This document shows, in pieces, positions 1 through 8,433 of a stretch of DNA of 64,000 nucleotides. The notes below the pieces were generated by a model. The model had not been told where the DNA came from, searched no databases, and saw nothing but the letters and a program-made list of their open reading frames with translations. Source of the DNA: Collibacillus ludicampi (GTDB taxonomy: Bacteria; Bacillota; Bacilli; Tumebacillales; BOQE01). The DNA lies in assembly GCF_023705585.1 (NCBI RefSeq), contig NZ_BOQE01000001.1, forward strand, positions 2,245,001 to 2,309,000, in the 5' to 3' direction. Numbering within the stretch: position 1 is the first letter of the stretch; every line of letters starts with the position of its first letter. Both the position numbers and the translations under genes were made by a program.

Positions 1-31
1 AGCTCCCGGGAGAGTAGGTCGTCGCCAGGCT
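1..31 (+). rRNA. 5S rRNA, 3' end only
   Basis: The first bases match the conserved 3' tail of bacterial 5S rRNA (the GGGAGAGTAGGTCGTCGCC segment). The gene starts outside the window. It lies 17 bases before the first tRNA, as at the end of a Bacillota rRNA operon that continues into a tRNA array. The exact 3' end is estimated. Confidence 0.8.
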
Positions 32-48
32 GGCTCTTATAAAAACGC

Positions 49-137
49 GGAGGGATACCGAAGTGGTCATAACGGGGCGGTCTTGAAAACCGTTAGGGCG
101 CAAGCCCACGGGGGTTCGAATCCCTCTCCCTCCGCCA
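49..137 (+). tRNA. tRNA-Ser(UGA)
   Basis: An 89-base cloverleaf with the long variable arm of class II tRNAs. Anticodon TGA lies in a CTTGAAA loop, and the CCA end is encoded. It is the first gene of the 18-gene array. Confidence 0.97.
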
Positions 138-196
138 TCTATGTACGTATCCTTGATGTTGTGCGCAAGATACTGAGAGTTTCTTAAAAACAACTT

Positions 197-284
197 GCTC
201 GAATGGCGGAATAGGCAGACGCAACAGACTTAAAATCTGTCGGGATTTAATCCCGTGCCGGTTCAAGTCCGGCTTCGAGCACCA
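197..284 (+). tRNA. tRNA-Leu(UAA)
   Basis: Class II cloverleaf with acceptor GCTCGAA pairing TTCGAGC, anticodon TAA, long variable arm and encoded CCA. Confidence 0.97.
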
Positions 285-293
285 AAACCATTT

Positions 294-370
294 CGGAGTG
301 TGGCGCAGCTTGGTAGCGCGCCTGCCTTGGGAGCAGGAGGTCCAGAGTTCAAATCTCTGCACTCCGACCA
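294..370 (+). tRNA. tRNA-Pro(UGG)
   Basis: Acceptor CGGAGTG pairs CACTCCG. Anticodon TGG is in a CTTGGGA loop, and CCA is encoded. Confidence 0.97.
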
Positions 371-382
371 TGAAAATCGTAT

Positions 383-458
383 GAGCCATTAGCTCAGTTG
401 GTAGAGCACCTGACTTTTAATCAGGGTGTCGAAGGTTCGAGTCCTTCATGGCTCACCA
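383..458 (+). tRNA. tRNA-Lys(UUU)
   Basis: Acceptor GAGCCAT pairs ATGGCTC. Anticodon TTT, encoded CCA. Confidence 0.97.
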
Positions 459-463
459 GAGAT

Positions 464-538
464 GCGGAAGTAGCTCAGTGGTAGAGCATCGCCTTGCCAA
501 GGCGAGGGCCGCGGGTTCGAGTCCCGTCTTCCGCTCCA
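464..538 (+). tRNA. tRNA-Gly(GCC)
   Basis: Acceptor GCGGAAG pairs CTTCCGC. Anticodon GCC, encoded CCA. Only 5 bases separate it from the preceding tRNA. Confidence 0.97.
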
Positions 539-543
539 CAGAT

Positions 544-629
544 GCGATCGTGGCGGAATCGGCAGACGCGCACGTTTGAGGGGCGTGTGGGTTTATCCCG
601 TGGTGGTTCAAGTCCACTCGATCGCACCA
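544..629 (+). tRNA. tRNA-Leu(GAG)
   Basis: Class II tRNA with long variable arm. Acceptor GCGATCG pairs CGATCGC, anticodon GAG, encoded CCA. Confidence 0.96.
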
Positions 630-631
630 TA

Positions 632-711
<80 letters not shown>

Positions 712-720
712 TCGTAAAAC

Positions 721-796
<76 letters not shown>

Positions 797-804
797 TGTC
801 TCGC

Positions 805-880
805 AGGGGCATAGTTCAGTTGGTAGAACGGCGGTCTCCAAAACCGCATGTCGTGGGTTCGAGTCCTGCTGCCCCTGCCA
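805..880 (+). tRNA. tRNA-Trp(CCA)
   Basis: Acceptor AGGGGCA pairs TGCCCCT. Anticodon CCA in a CTCCAAA loop, encoded 3' CCA. Confidence 0.97.
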
Positions 881-903
881 TGAAGATTTTTTCGTTCTTT
901 CGT

Positions 904-978
904 TGGGGAGTCGCCAAGCGGTAAGGCAACGGACTTTGACTCCGTCATGCGTAGGTTCGATCCCTACCTCCCCAGCCA
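904..978 (+). tRNA. tRNA-Gln(UUG), copy 1
   Basis: Acceptor TGGGGAG pairs CTCCCCA. Anticodon TTG, encoded CCA. An identical copy lies at 31506-31580. Confidence 0.97.
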
Positions 979-981
979 GAT

Positions 982-1068
982 GCGGTCGTGGCGGAATTGG
1001 CAGACGCGCAAGATTCAGGTTCTTGTGAGTGCAAACTCGTGGAGGTTCAAGTCCTCTCGACCGCACCA
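982..1068 (+). tRNA. tRNA-Leu(CAG)
   Basis: Class II tRNA with long variable arm. Acceptor GCGGTCG pairs CGACCGC, anticodon CAG, encoded CCA. It follows tRNA-Gln after only 3 bases. Confidence 0.97.
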
Positions 1069-1088
1069 AGCGAAATCCATAGAAACGT

Positions 1089-1164
1089 CGCGGGGTGGAG
1101 CAGTTGGCAGCTCGTCGGGCTCATAACCCGAAGGCCGCAGGTTCGAGTCCTGCCCCCGCAACCA
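1089..1164 (+). tRNA. initiator tRNA-fMet(CAU)
   Basis: Anticodon CAT sits on a stem with three consecutive G:C pairs (GGG/CCC). Base 1 (C) is mismatched to A72. Both are hallmarks of bacterial initiator tRNA. CCA is encoded. Confidence 0.97.
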
Positions 1165-1170
1165 AGAATC

Positions 1171-1246
<76 letters not shown>

Positions 1247-1249
1247 TAT

Positions 1250-1325
1250 GCCATCTTAGCTCAGTTGGTAGAGCGATTCACTCGTAATGAATAGGTCACC
1301 GGTTCGAGTCCGGTAGATGGCTCCA
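1250..1325 (+). tRNA. tRNA-Thr(CGU)
   Basis: Acceptor GCCATCT pairs AGATGGC. Anticodon CGT, encoded CCA. Confidence 0.97.
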
Positions 1326-1329
1326 GCTT

Positions 1330-1413
<84 letters not shown>

Positions 1414-1418
1414 TTCAT

Positions 1419-1495
1419 GGCTCGGTAGCTCAGTTGGTGAGAGCGACGGATTCATAACCCGTAGGTCGGCAGTTCGACTCTGCCCCGAGCCACCA
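1419..1495 (+). tRNA. tRNA with CAU anticodon, probably elongator Met
   Basis: Acceptor GGCTCGG pairs CCGAGCC. Anticodon CAT. It lacks the initiator C1:A72 mismatch. Elongator Met is the likely identity, but a lysidine-modified tRNA-Ile2 also carries CAT and cannot be excluded by eye. Confidence 0.93.
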
Positions 1496-1501
1496 AAGAA
1501 T

Positions 1502-1576
<75 letters not shown>

Positions 1577-1587
1577 AAGAAGTGCAC

Positions 1588-1662
1588 GCGGCTATAGCTC
1601 AGAGGGAGAGCACCACCTTGACACGGTGGGGGTCATAGGTTCGATTCCTATTAGCCGCACCA
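1588..1662 (+). tRNA. tRNA-Val(GAC)
   Basis: Acceptor GCGGCTA pairs TAGCCGC. Anticodon GAC, encoded CCA. Last gene of the first array. Confidence 0.96.
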
Positions 1663-1669
1663 TAATACC

Positions 1670-1712
1670 AAACGCTTCTCATTCGAATACATTCGAGTGG
1701 GAGGCGTTTTTT
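1670..1712 (+). terminator. terminator of rRNA/tRNA array 1
   Basis: An 18-base-pair stem with G:U wobbles (AACGCTTCTCATTCGAAT against ATTCGAGTGGGAGGCGTT) is followed by a T6 run, 8 bases after tRNA-Val. Confidence 0.9.
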
Positions 1713-1750
1713 ATATCATAGCTTCACGAGAAGGGAATTGTCTAAAAATA

Positions 1751-1808
1751 TTGCGATATGAGTATGAATGTTGTAAGCTTAGGATAAATGGGCAAGCGCT
1801 TTCTGTTT
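1751..1808 (+). promoter_or_regulatory. promoter and LacI-type operator of the first lacI gene
   Basis: A TTGCGA box at 1751-1756 and a TAAGCT box at 1774-1779 are 17 bases apart. A GGCAAGCGCTTTCT operator (core AAGCGCTT at 1794-1801) is centred 21 bases downstream of the -10 box, over the presumed transcription start. The same layout recurs at 3165 and 17887, which suggests autorepression by the LacI protein. The core also resembles a CcpA cre site. Confidence 0.6.
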
Positions 1809-1885
1809 TGTAGATCAAACGATCTTGTAAGAACATGAGTATTTCAAATGAATATAATAACTACTAAACGAAAGATTGATGAAAA

Positions 1886-2896
1886 ATGAAAGTAACGATT
1901 TATGATGTTGCCAAAAAGGCGGGTGTATCTATTTCCACTGTTTCCAGAGTGATCAATAATACCGGCCGAATTAGTGAGAAGACAAAGAAAAAAGTCTTAG
2001 AAGTGATAGAAACATTACAGTATCAACCCAGTGTCGTAGCCTCCGCTTTAACGGGAAAGCGTACTCGTACAATAGGACTCATTATCCCGGACGTCGCCAA
2101 TCCCTTTTTTGCAGAAATAGCCAGAAGTGTGGAGGATCGTGGAAGGGAATTGGGATTCAATCTGCTAATGTGCAATACGGATAATAACCCGGATACGGAA
2201 GAGATGTACCTTTCTCTACTAAAGCAAAAAAGTGTAGACGGAATTATTATCGGAACTACGACAAAGAACTATACTATAATAAAAGATTTATTACAAGAAC
2301 GTTTTCCTATTGCTCTGATTGCACAAGATATCCCTGAATTAACGATTGATGTTGTATGTGTGGATGATTTTTTAGGCGGTTATATGGCTACCTCCCATTT
2401 AGTTTCATTAGGACATAAGAAGATTGCCATCATGTTGGGAAGTATGAATCATACAAGTGAAAAATTCCGTTTTCAAGCTTATCGGCAAGTTCTTGAGGAA
2501 AATGGAATCGAATACGATGAAAAATTAGTCCTGTACACAGACTATTCGATAGAGAATAGTCGACGTGCAGCTCTAGAAATTCTTCAATCGCCACAGCGAC
2601 CTTCTGCTATTTTTGCTCATTTTGATTCCCTTGCCATTGGAGTTTATCAAGCGGCCAAAGAATTGGGACTGAACATTCCGGACGATTTATCGGTGATCGG
2701 ATTCGACAATACCATATTAGCTACCATAGTCGATCCTCCGTTGACCACCATTGCACAACCGATTCATGAGATGGGACGCCAAGTGATGGATTTGCTGGTA
2801 CAAGAGATAGAGGGTAATAAAAAATTGAAACAACGGGTGATATTACCCCCCGAATTAATTGTTCGTCATTCCACGAAAGAAAACGCAAGATCATAG
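1886..2896 (+). CDS. LacI-family transcriptional regulator, paralogue 1
   Basis: This 336-residue protein has the LacI helix-turn-helix at residues 3-24 (YDVAKKAGVSISTVSRVIN), a hinge helix around 48-58 and a periplasmic-binding-protein-like sensor domain from about 61 onward, beginning TIGLIIPDVANPFFAEIA. It should repress the adjacent inositol genes and be relieved by a pathway ligand; the ligand is inferred, not seen. A near-identical paralogue lies at 16813-17814 with the same recognition helix. Differences fall in the sensor domain, for example ALIAQDIPEL here against ALIGNDIPEL there. The ribosome binding site is weak. The gene carries its own promoter with an AAGCGCTT operator. Bacillus subtilis controls iol genes with the DeoR-type IolR, so LacI control is a departure from that model. 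Confidence 0.93.
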   Translation: MKVTIYDVAKKAGVSISTVSRVINNTGRISEKTKKKVLEVIETLQYQPSVVASALTGKRTRTIGLIIPDVANPFFAEIARSVEDRGRELGFNLLMCNTDNNPDTEEMYLSLLKQKSVDGIIIGTTTKNYTIIKDLLQERFPIALIAQDIPELTIDVVCVDDFLGGYMATSHLVSLGHKKIAIMLGSMNHTSEKFRFQAYRQVLEENGIEYDEKLVLYTDYSIENSRRAALEILQSPQRPSAIFAHFDSLAIGVYQAAKELGLNIPDDLSVIGFDNTILATIVDPPLTTIAQPIHEMGRQVMDLLVQEIEGNKKLKQRVILPPELIVRHSTKENARS

Positions 2897-2959
2897 GAGA
2901 TTTGTGCTTTCAATTTTACAGCAAAAAAACTACGGCATACCAATGAACGAACGAATCCC

Positions 2960-3009
2960 AAAACCTCCGTCGAAGTAGTTTGAGAAGCGCTTAGACGGAG
3001 GTTTTGTTA
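2960..3009 (+). terminator. terminator after lacI 1, with an operator-like loop
   Basis: A perfect 12-bp stem (AAAACCTCCGTC at 2960-2971, GACGGAGGTTTT at 2994-3005) has a 22-base loop. The loop holds GAGAAGCGCTTAGA, whose AAGCGCTT core (2985-2992) equals the operator cores elsewhere in the locus. The T run is short. Confidence 0.7.
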
Positions 3010-3164
3010 TGCCGTTGCCTAAAGATCGTATGAGGCCATCTCATTAAGTCCACATCCGCCCTGACCTTCAATTGTATTCCCGTTGTCGATCGAAATCTAT
3101 TTGAAACACGTAGAGTATGTTTTCGAACGAGGTTTCGGTAAAATTAATATTTTTTAAAAAAATG

Positions 3165-3222
3165 TTGCAAAAGAGTTGGGTAAGTTATAAAATGAAGATA
3201 AGTTAGCGAAAGCGCTTGCTCA
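3165..3222 (+). promoter_or_regulatory. main iol promoter with operator O1
   Basis: A TTGCAA box (3165-3170) and a TAAAAT box (3188-3193) are 17 bases apart. A GAAAGCGCTTGCT operator (core 3210-3217) is centred 23 bases after the -10 box, where a bound repressor would block initiation. This promoter is placed to drive the operon from the first Gfo/Idh gene onward. Confidence 0.72.
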
Positions 3223-3351
3223 AATTCCTCCTCAGAAATATGTCATTGATCAATCATTACTTAGGAGCGCTGGATAGCTAACTATTCCATGTCATTCATC
3301 TCATTTTCAACCTTGGAGGAGGGGGGAGATTATAAAATTTTTATTCAAATG

Positions 3352-3366
3352 AAGCAAGCGCTTCCA
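3352..3366 (+). promoter_or_regulatory. distal operator O2 of the main iol promoter
   Basis: GCAAGCGCTTCC has core AAGCGCTT at 3356-3363, 146 bp from O1 centre to centre, or about 14 helical turns. The sites therefore face the same side of DNA, as expected for repression by looping. Binding is inferred from sequence similarity only. Confidence 0.55.
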
Positions 3367-3501
3367 TTATGGTTGTAATATCATGAATATTTCATGTCTT
3401 CCAATGTGAGTAAAAACATTCAATTTTTTGAGCGTTCATTTCCACTTCATTTTGAATACAAAATTCGATTTAAAAATATTGTCCGACTAAAGGGTGAGAT
3501 G

Positions 3502-4713
3502 ATGGGAAGCAAGACACCAGTAAGAGTTGGGATGATTGGTTATAAGTTTATGGGGAAAGCTCACAGTCACGCATTACGCGATGTTCCGTTTTACTTTGAT
3601 CAGGGAGTGACTCCGGTACTTCAAGCGGTTGCAGGACGTGATGAAAACGGGGTTAAAGCCGCCGCGGAAAAAATGGGTTGGAACTCTTATGAAACAGATT
3701 GGCGTCGACTCATTGAACGTGATGATATTGATCTGATTGATATTGTAACCCCTAACAATACACATGCGGAAATGGCCATTGTAGCGGCAGAAGCTGGTAA
3801 GCATATTCTATGTGAAAAACCATTGGCTTTAACTCTTGAGCAATCCAAACGAATGTTGGAAGCGGTTAAAAAGGCAGGTGTAATACATATGATTTGTCAT
3901 AACTATCGTTTTGCACCTGCTGTTCAGTATGCTAAACAATTAATTGAAGAAGGGCGCTTGGGAAAGATATATCATATGCGTGCAACTTTTTTGCAAGATT
4001 GGAATATGGATCCTAATTTTCCGTTAATTTGGCGTTCGCGCAAAGAAATTTCCGGTTCAGGAGTCCTGGGAGATTTGGGGACACATATTATTGATCTGGC
4101 TCGTTTTTTGGTAGGTGAAATTGCAGAAGTATCCGGAATGATGGAAACGTTTATAAAGAAACGTCCACTTGGCGATATGACAAGTAATCTGCGGCCTCAA
4201 ATCGATGGGGATGCTTGGGGAGAAGTTGATGTAGAGGATGCTGCAGCATTTTTAGCGAGGTTTGAAAATGGTGCTTTAGGTGTTTTCGAAGTGACGCGTT
4301 TTTGTAGAGGTAACCGTGCCGGTAATCGATTTGAAATCAATGGTGAAAAAGGCTCCATACGCTGGGATATGGAGAACTTGAATAACTTGCAAGTGTACCT
4401 TGAAGATGATGAACGAGGTTTACAAGGATTTCGTACAATTAACTGCACAGAAGTAGAACATCCATATGCGGGAGCTTATTGGCCAGCCGGACATATTATT
4501 GGATATGAACATACTTTTATTAACCTAATGGTAGCGTTGATGGATGGGATCGAGAAAGGATATTCTCCATCTCCTAACTTTGAAGATGGGGTTCGAAATC
4601 AAGCGGTATTAGAGGCGGTGATCCAATCTGCAGAAACCGGAAAGTGGATGAGCATACCCCGACTATTGGAATCATCGAAAATACTTTCTTCCCAAACAGT
4701 AAAAAATTCATAA
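3502..4713 (+). CDS. Gfo/Idh/MocA-family oxidoreductase, first gene of the iol operon
   Basis: This 403-residue protein starts with the NAD(P)-binding Rossmann motif (VGMIGYKFMGKAH) and carries the family EKP signature (CEKPLAL) around residue 105, followed by the C-terminal alpha/beta substrate domain. The chosen start follows AGGGTG at 3491-3496; an ATG three bases earlier is also possible. The family oxidises or reduces hydroxyls of sugars and inositols with a nicotinamide cofactor. It stands 22 bases before iolG in the same transcript, so a role on an inositol isomer or an inositol-related sugar is likely. The exact substrate (scyllo-inositol, chiro-inositol, a glycoside) cannot be read from sequence. 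Confidence 0.88.
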   Translation: MGSKTPVRVGMIGYKFMGKAHSHALRDVPFYFDQGVTPVLQAVAGRDENGVKAAAEKMGWNSYETDWRRLIERDDIDLIDIVTPNNTHAEMAIVAAEAGKHILCEKPLALTLEQSKRMLEAVKKAGVIHMICHNYRFAPAVQYAKQLIEEGRLGKIYHMRATFLQDWNMDPNFPLIWRSRKEISGSGVLGDLGTHIIDLARFLVGEIAEVSGMMETFIKKRPLGDMTSNLRPQIDGDAWGEVDVEDAAAFLARFENGALGVFEVTRFCRGNRAGNRFEINGEKGSIRWDMENLNNLQVYLEDDERGLQGFRTINCTEVEHPYAGAYWPAGHIIGYEHTFINLMVALMDGIEKGYSPSPNFEDGVRNQAVLEAVIQSAETGKWMSIPRLLESSKILSSQTVKNS

Positions 4714-4735
4714 TGAAAGGGGTTTCTGGCCAAAT

Positions 4736-5749
4736 ATGAACAAAATTCGTTGTGCAGTTCTTGGGTTAGGCCGATTAGGTTATCATCATGCCAAAAATAT
4801 GGCGACACAAGTTCAAGGCGCCCAATTGGTCAGCGTAATTGATCCCATGCCAGGTCGGGCTGAACAAGTGGCAAGAGAATTAGGTGTTGAAAAATGGTCA
4901 ACGGATCCCAATCACGCATTTGAGGATCCAAATATCGATGCTGTGATTATTGTAACACCAACAAGTACACACGCTGAAATGATCGCGAAAGCAGCTGAAC
5001 ATAAAAAGCAAGTATTTGTAGAAAAACCATTAACACAAACTCTGGAAGAAGCAGAGTATATCATAAAAATCATAAAAGAGAACGGTATCATTTGTCAAGT
5101 CGGATTTATGAGAAGATTCGATCCTGCTTATGCAGAAGCAAAAAGAAGAATTGATGCTGGGGATATCGGAAAACCGATTTATTTTAAAGGTATTACACGG
5201 GATGCTGGTAGTCCACCTGCTGAGTTTATAAAGCATAGCGGCGGTATTTTCCTGGATTGTTCCATCCATGACTACGACATTGCCCGATATCTGATGGGGG
5301 CGGAAATCACATCTGTTTCCGCTCACGGAAGAATTCTGAAAAATCCGTTTATGGAAGAATTTAATGATGTGGATCAAGGACTCACTTATGTGCAATTTGA
5401 CTCAGGGGCAGCCGGAGATATCGAGGCAAGTCGTAACGCGTTGTATGGACACGATATTCGCACAGAAATCATTGGAACAGAAGGTTCCCTTTTCATCGGC
5501 ACCTTGCGGAATCAAAATGTTACGCTCCTGAGTACCCAAGGCAGTACCTATGAAATCGTACCTGATTTCCAGACTCGTTTTAAAGATGCTTATGTATTGG
5601 AACTGGTTCACTTTATTGAGTGTGTTCAAAACAAAGTTCAACCAGCCGTTACGGAGGTGGATGCAAAAATAAACATGGAAATTGCTTTGAGAGCAACAGA
5701 ATCTTTCTTAAGTGGTAAAACATTAAATGTTGAGAAAGTTCAGGTTTAG
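4736..5749 (+). CDS. iolG: myo-inositol 2-dehydrogenase
   Basis: This 337-residue enzyme should oxidise myo-inositol to 2-keto-myo-inositol (scyllo-inosose) with NAD+, the first step of the pathway. The Rossmann motif GLGRLG is at residues 10-15. Lys97 lies in the VEKPLT signature. Asp174 and His178 in DCSIHDYD match the catalytic pair known from Bacillus subtilis IolG. Length fits the 330-345 residue family. An AAAGGGG ribosome binding site lies about 15 bases upstream. The paralogues at 3502 and 18153 belong to the same superfamily but are much more divergent. The family also contains scyllo-inositol dehydrogenases, so the isomer preference is an inference from operon position and similarity. 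Confidence 0.9.
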   Translation: MNKIRCAVLGLGRLGYHHAKNMATQVQGAQLVSVIDPMPGRAEQVARELGVEKWSTDPNHAFEDPNIDAVIIVTPTSTHAEMIAKAAEHKKQVFVEKPLTQTLEEAEYIIKIIKENGIICQVGFMRRFDPAYAEAKRRIDAGDIGKPIYFKGITRDAGSPPAEFIKHSGGIFLDCSIHDYDIARYLMGAEITSVSAHGRILKNPFMEEFNDVDQGLTYVQFDSGAAGDIEASRNALYGHDIRTEIIGTEGSLFIGTLRNQNVTLLSTQGSTYEIVPDFQTRFKDAYVLELVHFIECVQNKVQPAVTEVDAKINMEIALRATESFLSGKTLNVEKVQV

Positions 5750-5829
5750 TTGTTTGTTTCAGATCAAAAGGCTGATTTTAGGTAAAGAGAAGAAGACAAA
5801 AGGTAGAATCCAAAAAGGGGGCTTTTATC

Positions 5830-6798
5830 ATGTGGATCTCAAGAAAAACCATATTATCCATTTTGATGATCTTGTGTTTAGCCATTTTTACCGGTTGTGG
5901 AAGCACAGCTTCGAATACGGCTTCCTCCAATGGACAGAAAAAAATTGTCATTGGTGCGGCCCTTCCTGATTTTAGTGATAAGTGGTTGAGCTATTTGCAA
6001 GATGGAATGAAACAATATCAGAAAACACTGGACAATGTTGATGTGAATTATGTGGATGCACAAAATGATGCGAGTAAACAGTTAGCTCAAGTAGAAACCT
6101 TTATTTCTCAGAAAGTGGATGCCATTGTGATCGTTCCTGTCGACACGACTTCCATAAAAGAAATAGTGAATGAAGCCAATAAAGCCAAAATTCCCATTGT
6201 CGTCGTTAACAGAATATATGATGGAGTAGAACAAGCTACGGCTTATGTGGGTTCAGAGTCAATCAAGGCCGGAATCATGCAAATGGAAGAAGTCGCTAAG
6301 CTTCTTCATGGAAAAGGGAATATCGCGATTATGGATGGACAAATGGGACAAGAGGCACAAATTAAAAGAACAGAAGGAAATAAACAAGTCATTGCTAAGA
6401 ATCCGGATATGAAGGTGGTATTAGAAGGTACTGGATCATGGGATCGAGCCAAAGGCATGGCTTTGATGGAAAACTGGTTGCATTCGGGTACGAAAATCGA
6501 TGCCGTTGTATCGAATAACGACGAAATGGCGATCGGTGCCATTATGGCGGCTGAAGCGGCAGGAAAAGCGAAAGACATTCTGTTTGCGGGAGTCGATGCT
6601 ACACCGGACGCTTTACAATATGTAAAAGAAGGAAAGCTGCAAGTAACTGTTTACCAAAATGCAAAAGCCCAAGGACAAAAAGGACTGGAAACAGCCATTA
6701 AAGCAGCAAAAGGCGAAAAAGTGGAAAAATTGAATTATATTCCTTATGAGTTAGTCACGAAAGATAACGTAGATGAATATATCAAAAAATGGCAGTAA
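5830..6798 (+). CDS. sugar/inositol ABC transporter substrate-binding lipoprotein
   Basis: This 322-residue protein has a lipoprotein signal peptide ending FTGC, with lipidated Cys23, then the Peripla_BP_4 fold typical of ribose, galactose and inositol binding proteins (KKIVIGAALPDFSDKW at the start of the mature domain). It captures substrate outside the membrane and delivers it to the permease at 8434. It is the first of three importer genes inside the iol operon, so inositol is the most likely ligand. An AAAAAGGGGG ribosome binding site precedes it. It is followed by a strong hairpin, which commonly lets the binding protein be made in excess over the ATPase and permease. Confidence 0.9.
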   Translation: MWISRKTILSILMILCLAIFTGCGSTASNTASSNGQKKIVIGAALPDFSDKWLSYLQDGMKQYQKTLDNVDVNYVDAQNDASKQLAQVETFISQKVDAIVIVPVDTTSIKEIVNEANKAKIPIVVVNRIYDGVEQATAYVGSESIKAGIMQMEEVAKLLHGKGNIAIMDGQMGQEAQIKRTEGNKQVIAKNPDMKVVLEGTGSWDRAKGMALMENWLHSGTKIDAVVSNNDEMAIGAIMAAEAAGKAKDILFAGVDATPDALQYVKEGKLQVTVYQNAKAQGQKGLETAIKAAKGEKVEKLNYIPYELVTKDNVDEYIKKWQ

Positions 6799-6833
6799 TA
6801 ATCTTGTTATCGTATCGGTTTATAGAGAAAAAG

Positions 6834-6865
6834 AAAGGACACTATACGATTCCATAGTGTCCTTT
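6834..6865 (+). terminator. intra-operon hairpin after the binding-protein gene
   Basis: A perfect 12-bp stem (AAAGGACACTAT against ATAGTGTCCTTT) has an 8-base loop and no long T run. Its position between the substrate-binding and ATPase genes suits partial termination or 3'-end stabilisation of the upstream mRNA. Either role is an inference. Confidence 0.6.
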
Positions 6866-6900
6866 CATAAACAACATACTCTCGAAAGGAGGTAATCTGT

Positions 6901-8406
6901 ATGAGTAGTGATTATATCTTGGAAATGGAGAATATCACAAAGGAATTCCCAGGAGTCAAGGCTCTGGATCATGTGCAGCTCAAAGTAAAAAAAGGAACCG
7001 TTCATGCTTTAATGGGTGAGAATGGTGCGGGAAAATCTACTCTTATGAAAATATTGATTGGGATTTATAGTCCCGATCAAGGTGTTATCAAATTTGATGG
7101 TGAAGTATTACAGACTTCCAATATTCGCAACGCTTTAAACAAAGGGATTTCCATGATTCATCAGGAACTAAGCCCAGTGCCGCATATGACGGTGGCAGAA
7201 AATATTTTTTTGGGAAGAGAGCCCAGTTATGGCTTCATGGGTTGGGTAAAAAGCAAGGAAATGGAGGAAAATACAAGGAGATTATTTGAAAGACTGGAGA
7301 TCGATATTGATCCGAAAGCCAAAATGGTCGATCTCAGCATCGCTAATACACAAATGGTTGAGATTGCTAAGGCGATTTCCTACAATTCAAAATTGATTAT
7401 CATGGATGAGCCGACATCGGCCATTACTGAAAAAGAAGTGAACCATCTGTTTAAAATCATCCGTTCTTTAAAGAAAGAGGGCGTATCTATCATCTATATC
7501 ACCCATAAAATGGAGGAGCTTGCCCAAATCACGGATGAAGTCACGGTTTTAAGAGATGGAAAGTATATAGGAACAAAATCGACGGGAGAGATGACAAAAG
7601 ATCAACTCATTGAAATGATGGTGGGAAGGGAATTAACTCAAATATTTGACAAAAAACCAATCGAAATCAAAGACGTCGTATTATCGGTGCGAAACTTATC
7701 GAAAAAAGGGAAATTTGAAAATGTGAGTTTTGAATTGAGAAAAGGTGAAATATTAGGCTTTGCCGGTTTGATGGGTTCCGGAAGAACAGAAGTGTTAGAA
7801 AGTATATTTGGAATATTCAAACCAGATGAAGGTGAAATCTACGTAAAAGGGAAAAAAGCTGTCATCAATTCCCCCAAGGATGCCATTGCACATGGAATGG
7901 GTTTATTGACAGAGGACCGAAAATTAACCGGTTGTTTTCTACCGCTATCGGTTCAGGATAACATGATTACCGTCAATATAGATAAATATTTAAAATGGGG
8001 ATTTCTTAATCGGAAGAAAATCACATCCGATTGTAATAAGCAAATCGATCAATTATCCATTAAAACGCCGAGCTTACATCAAACCATCAATTTTTTAAGT
8101 GGAGGAAATCAACAAAAAGCTTTAATCGCGAGATGGTTGCTTCATGATCCCGATATTTTATTTTTGGATGAACCCACAAGAGGGATTGATGTGGGTGCAA
8201 AATCAGAAATTTATCATCTCATTTTTGAATTAGCCCAAAAAGGAAAAGCGATCGTTGTCATCTCTTCAGAGATGCCAGAAATTTTAGGATTAAGCGATCG
8301 GATTCTAGTTATGCATGAAGGGAGAAAAATGGGAGAGTTATCAAGAGAAGAGGCGACACAAGAGAAAATCTTGCAGCTGGCGACCGGAGAGTTGATCACC
8401 AACTAG
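6901..8406 (+). CDS. sugar ABC transporter ATP-binding protein (double-domain, RbsA/MglA type)
   Basis: This 501-residue protein has two ATPase halves. The first has Walker [10 protein letters not shown] at residues 39-47 and Walker B with IIMDEPT. The second has a degenerate P-loop GLMGSGRTE, a signature [13 protein letters not shown] and Walker [14 protein letters not shown]. An asymmetric second site is normal for monosaccharide importers of the RbsA class. It powers the importer formed with the lipoprotein at 5830 and the permease at 8434. A strong AAAGGAGG ribosome binding site precedes the ATG. The next reading frame opens directly after its stop codon, consistent with co-translation. 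Confidence 0.95.
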   Translation: MSSDYILEMENITKEFPGVKALDHVQLKVKKGTVHALMGENGAGKSTLMKILIGIYSPDQGVIKFDGEVLQTSNIRNALNKGISMIHQELSPVPHMTVAENIFLGREPSYGFMGWVKSKEMEENTRRLFERLEIDIDPKAKMVDLSIANTQMVEIAKAISYNSKLIIMDEPTSAITEKEVNHLFKIIRSLKKEGVSIIYITHKMEELAQITDEVTVLRDGKYIGTKSTGEMTKDQLIEMMVGRELTQIFDKKPIEIKDVVLSVRNLSKKGKFENVSFELRKGEILGFAGLMGSGRTEVLESIFGIFKPDEGEIYVKGKKAVINSPKDAIAHGMGLLTEDRKLTGCFLPLSVQDNMITVNIDKYLKWGFLNRKKITSDCNKQIDQLSIKTPSLHQTINFLSGGNQQKALIARWLLHDPDILFLDEPTRGIDVGAKSEIYHLIFELAQKGKAIVVISSEMPEILGLSDRILVMHEGRKMGELSREEATQEKILQLATGELITN

Positions 8407-8433
8407 ATGTTAAAGAATCTGGAGGAGATAAAG

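Larger units (their letters stand above)
3006..3501. other. intergenic region before the iol operon
   Basis: Apart from the promoter and two operators listed separately, this stretch holds a long A/T-rich 5' leader of about 300 bases and no supported gene. An in-frame ATG at 3394 would extend the following protein by 36 residues. That extension lacks a ribosome binding site and precedes the Rossmann fold, so it is rejected. Confidence 0.6.

Noticed and set aside
3394-3501. N-terminal extension of the first Gfo/Idh protein
   Set aside because: No ribosome binding site at 3394, while AGGGTG precedes 3502 and the Rossmann motif starts right after it.
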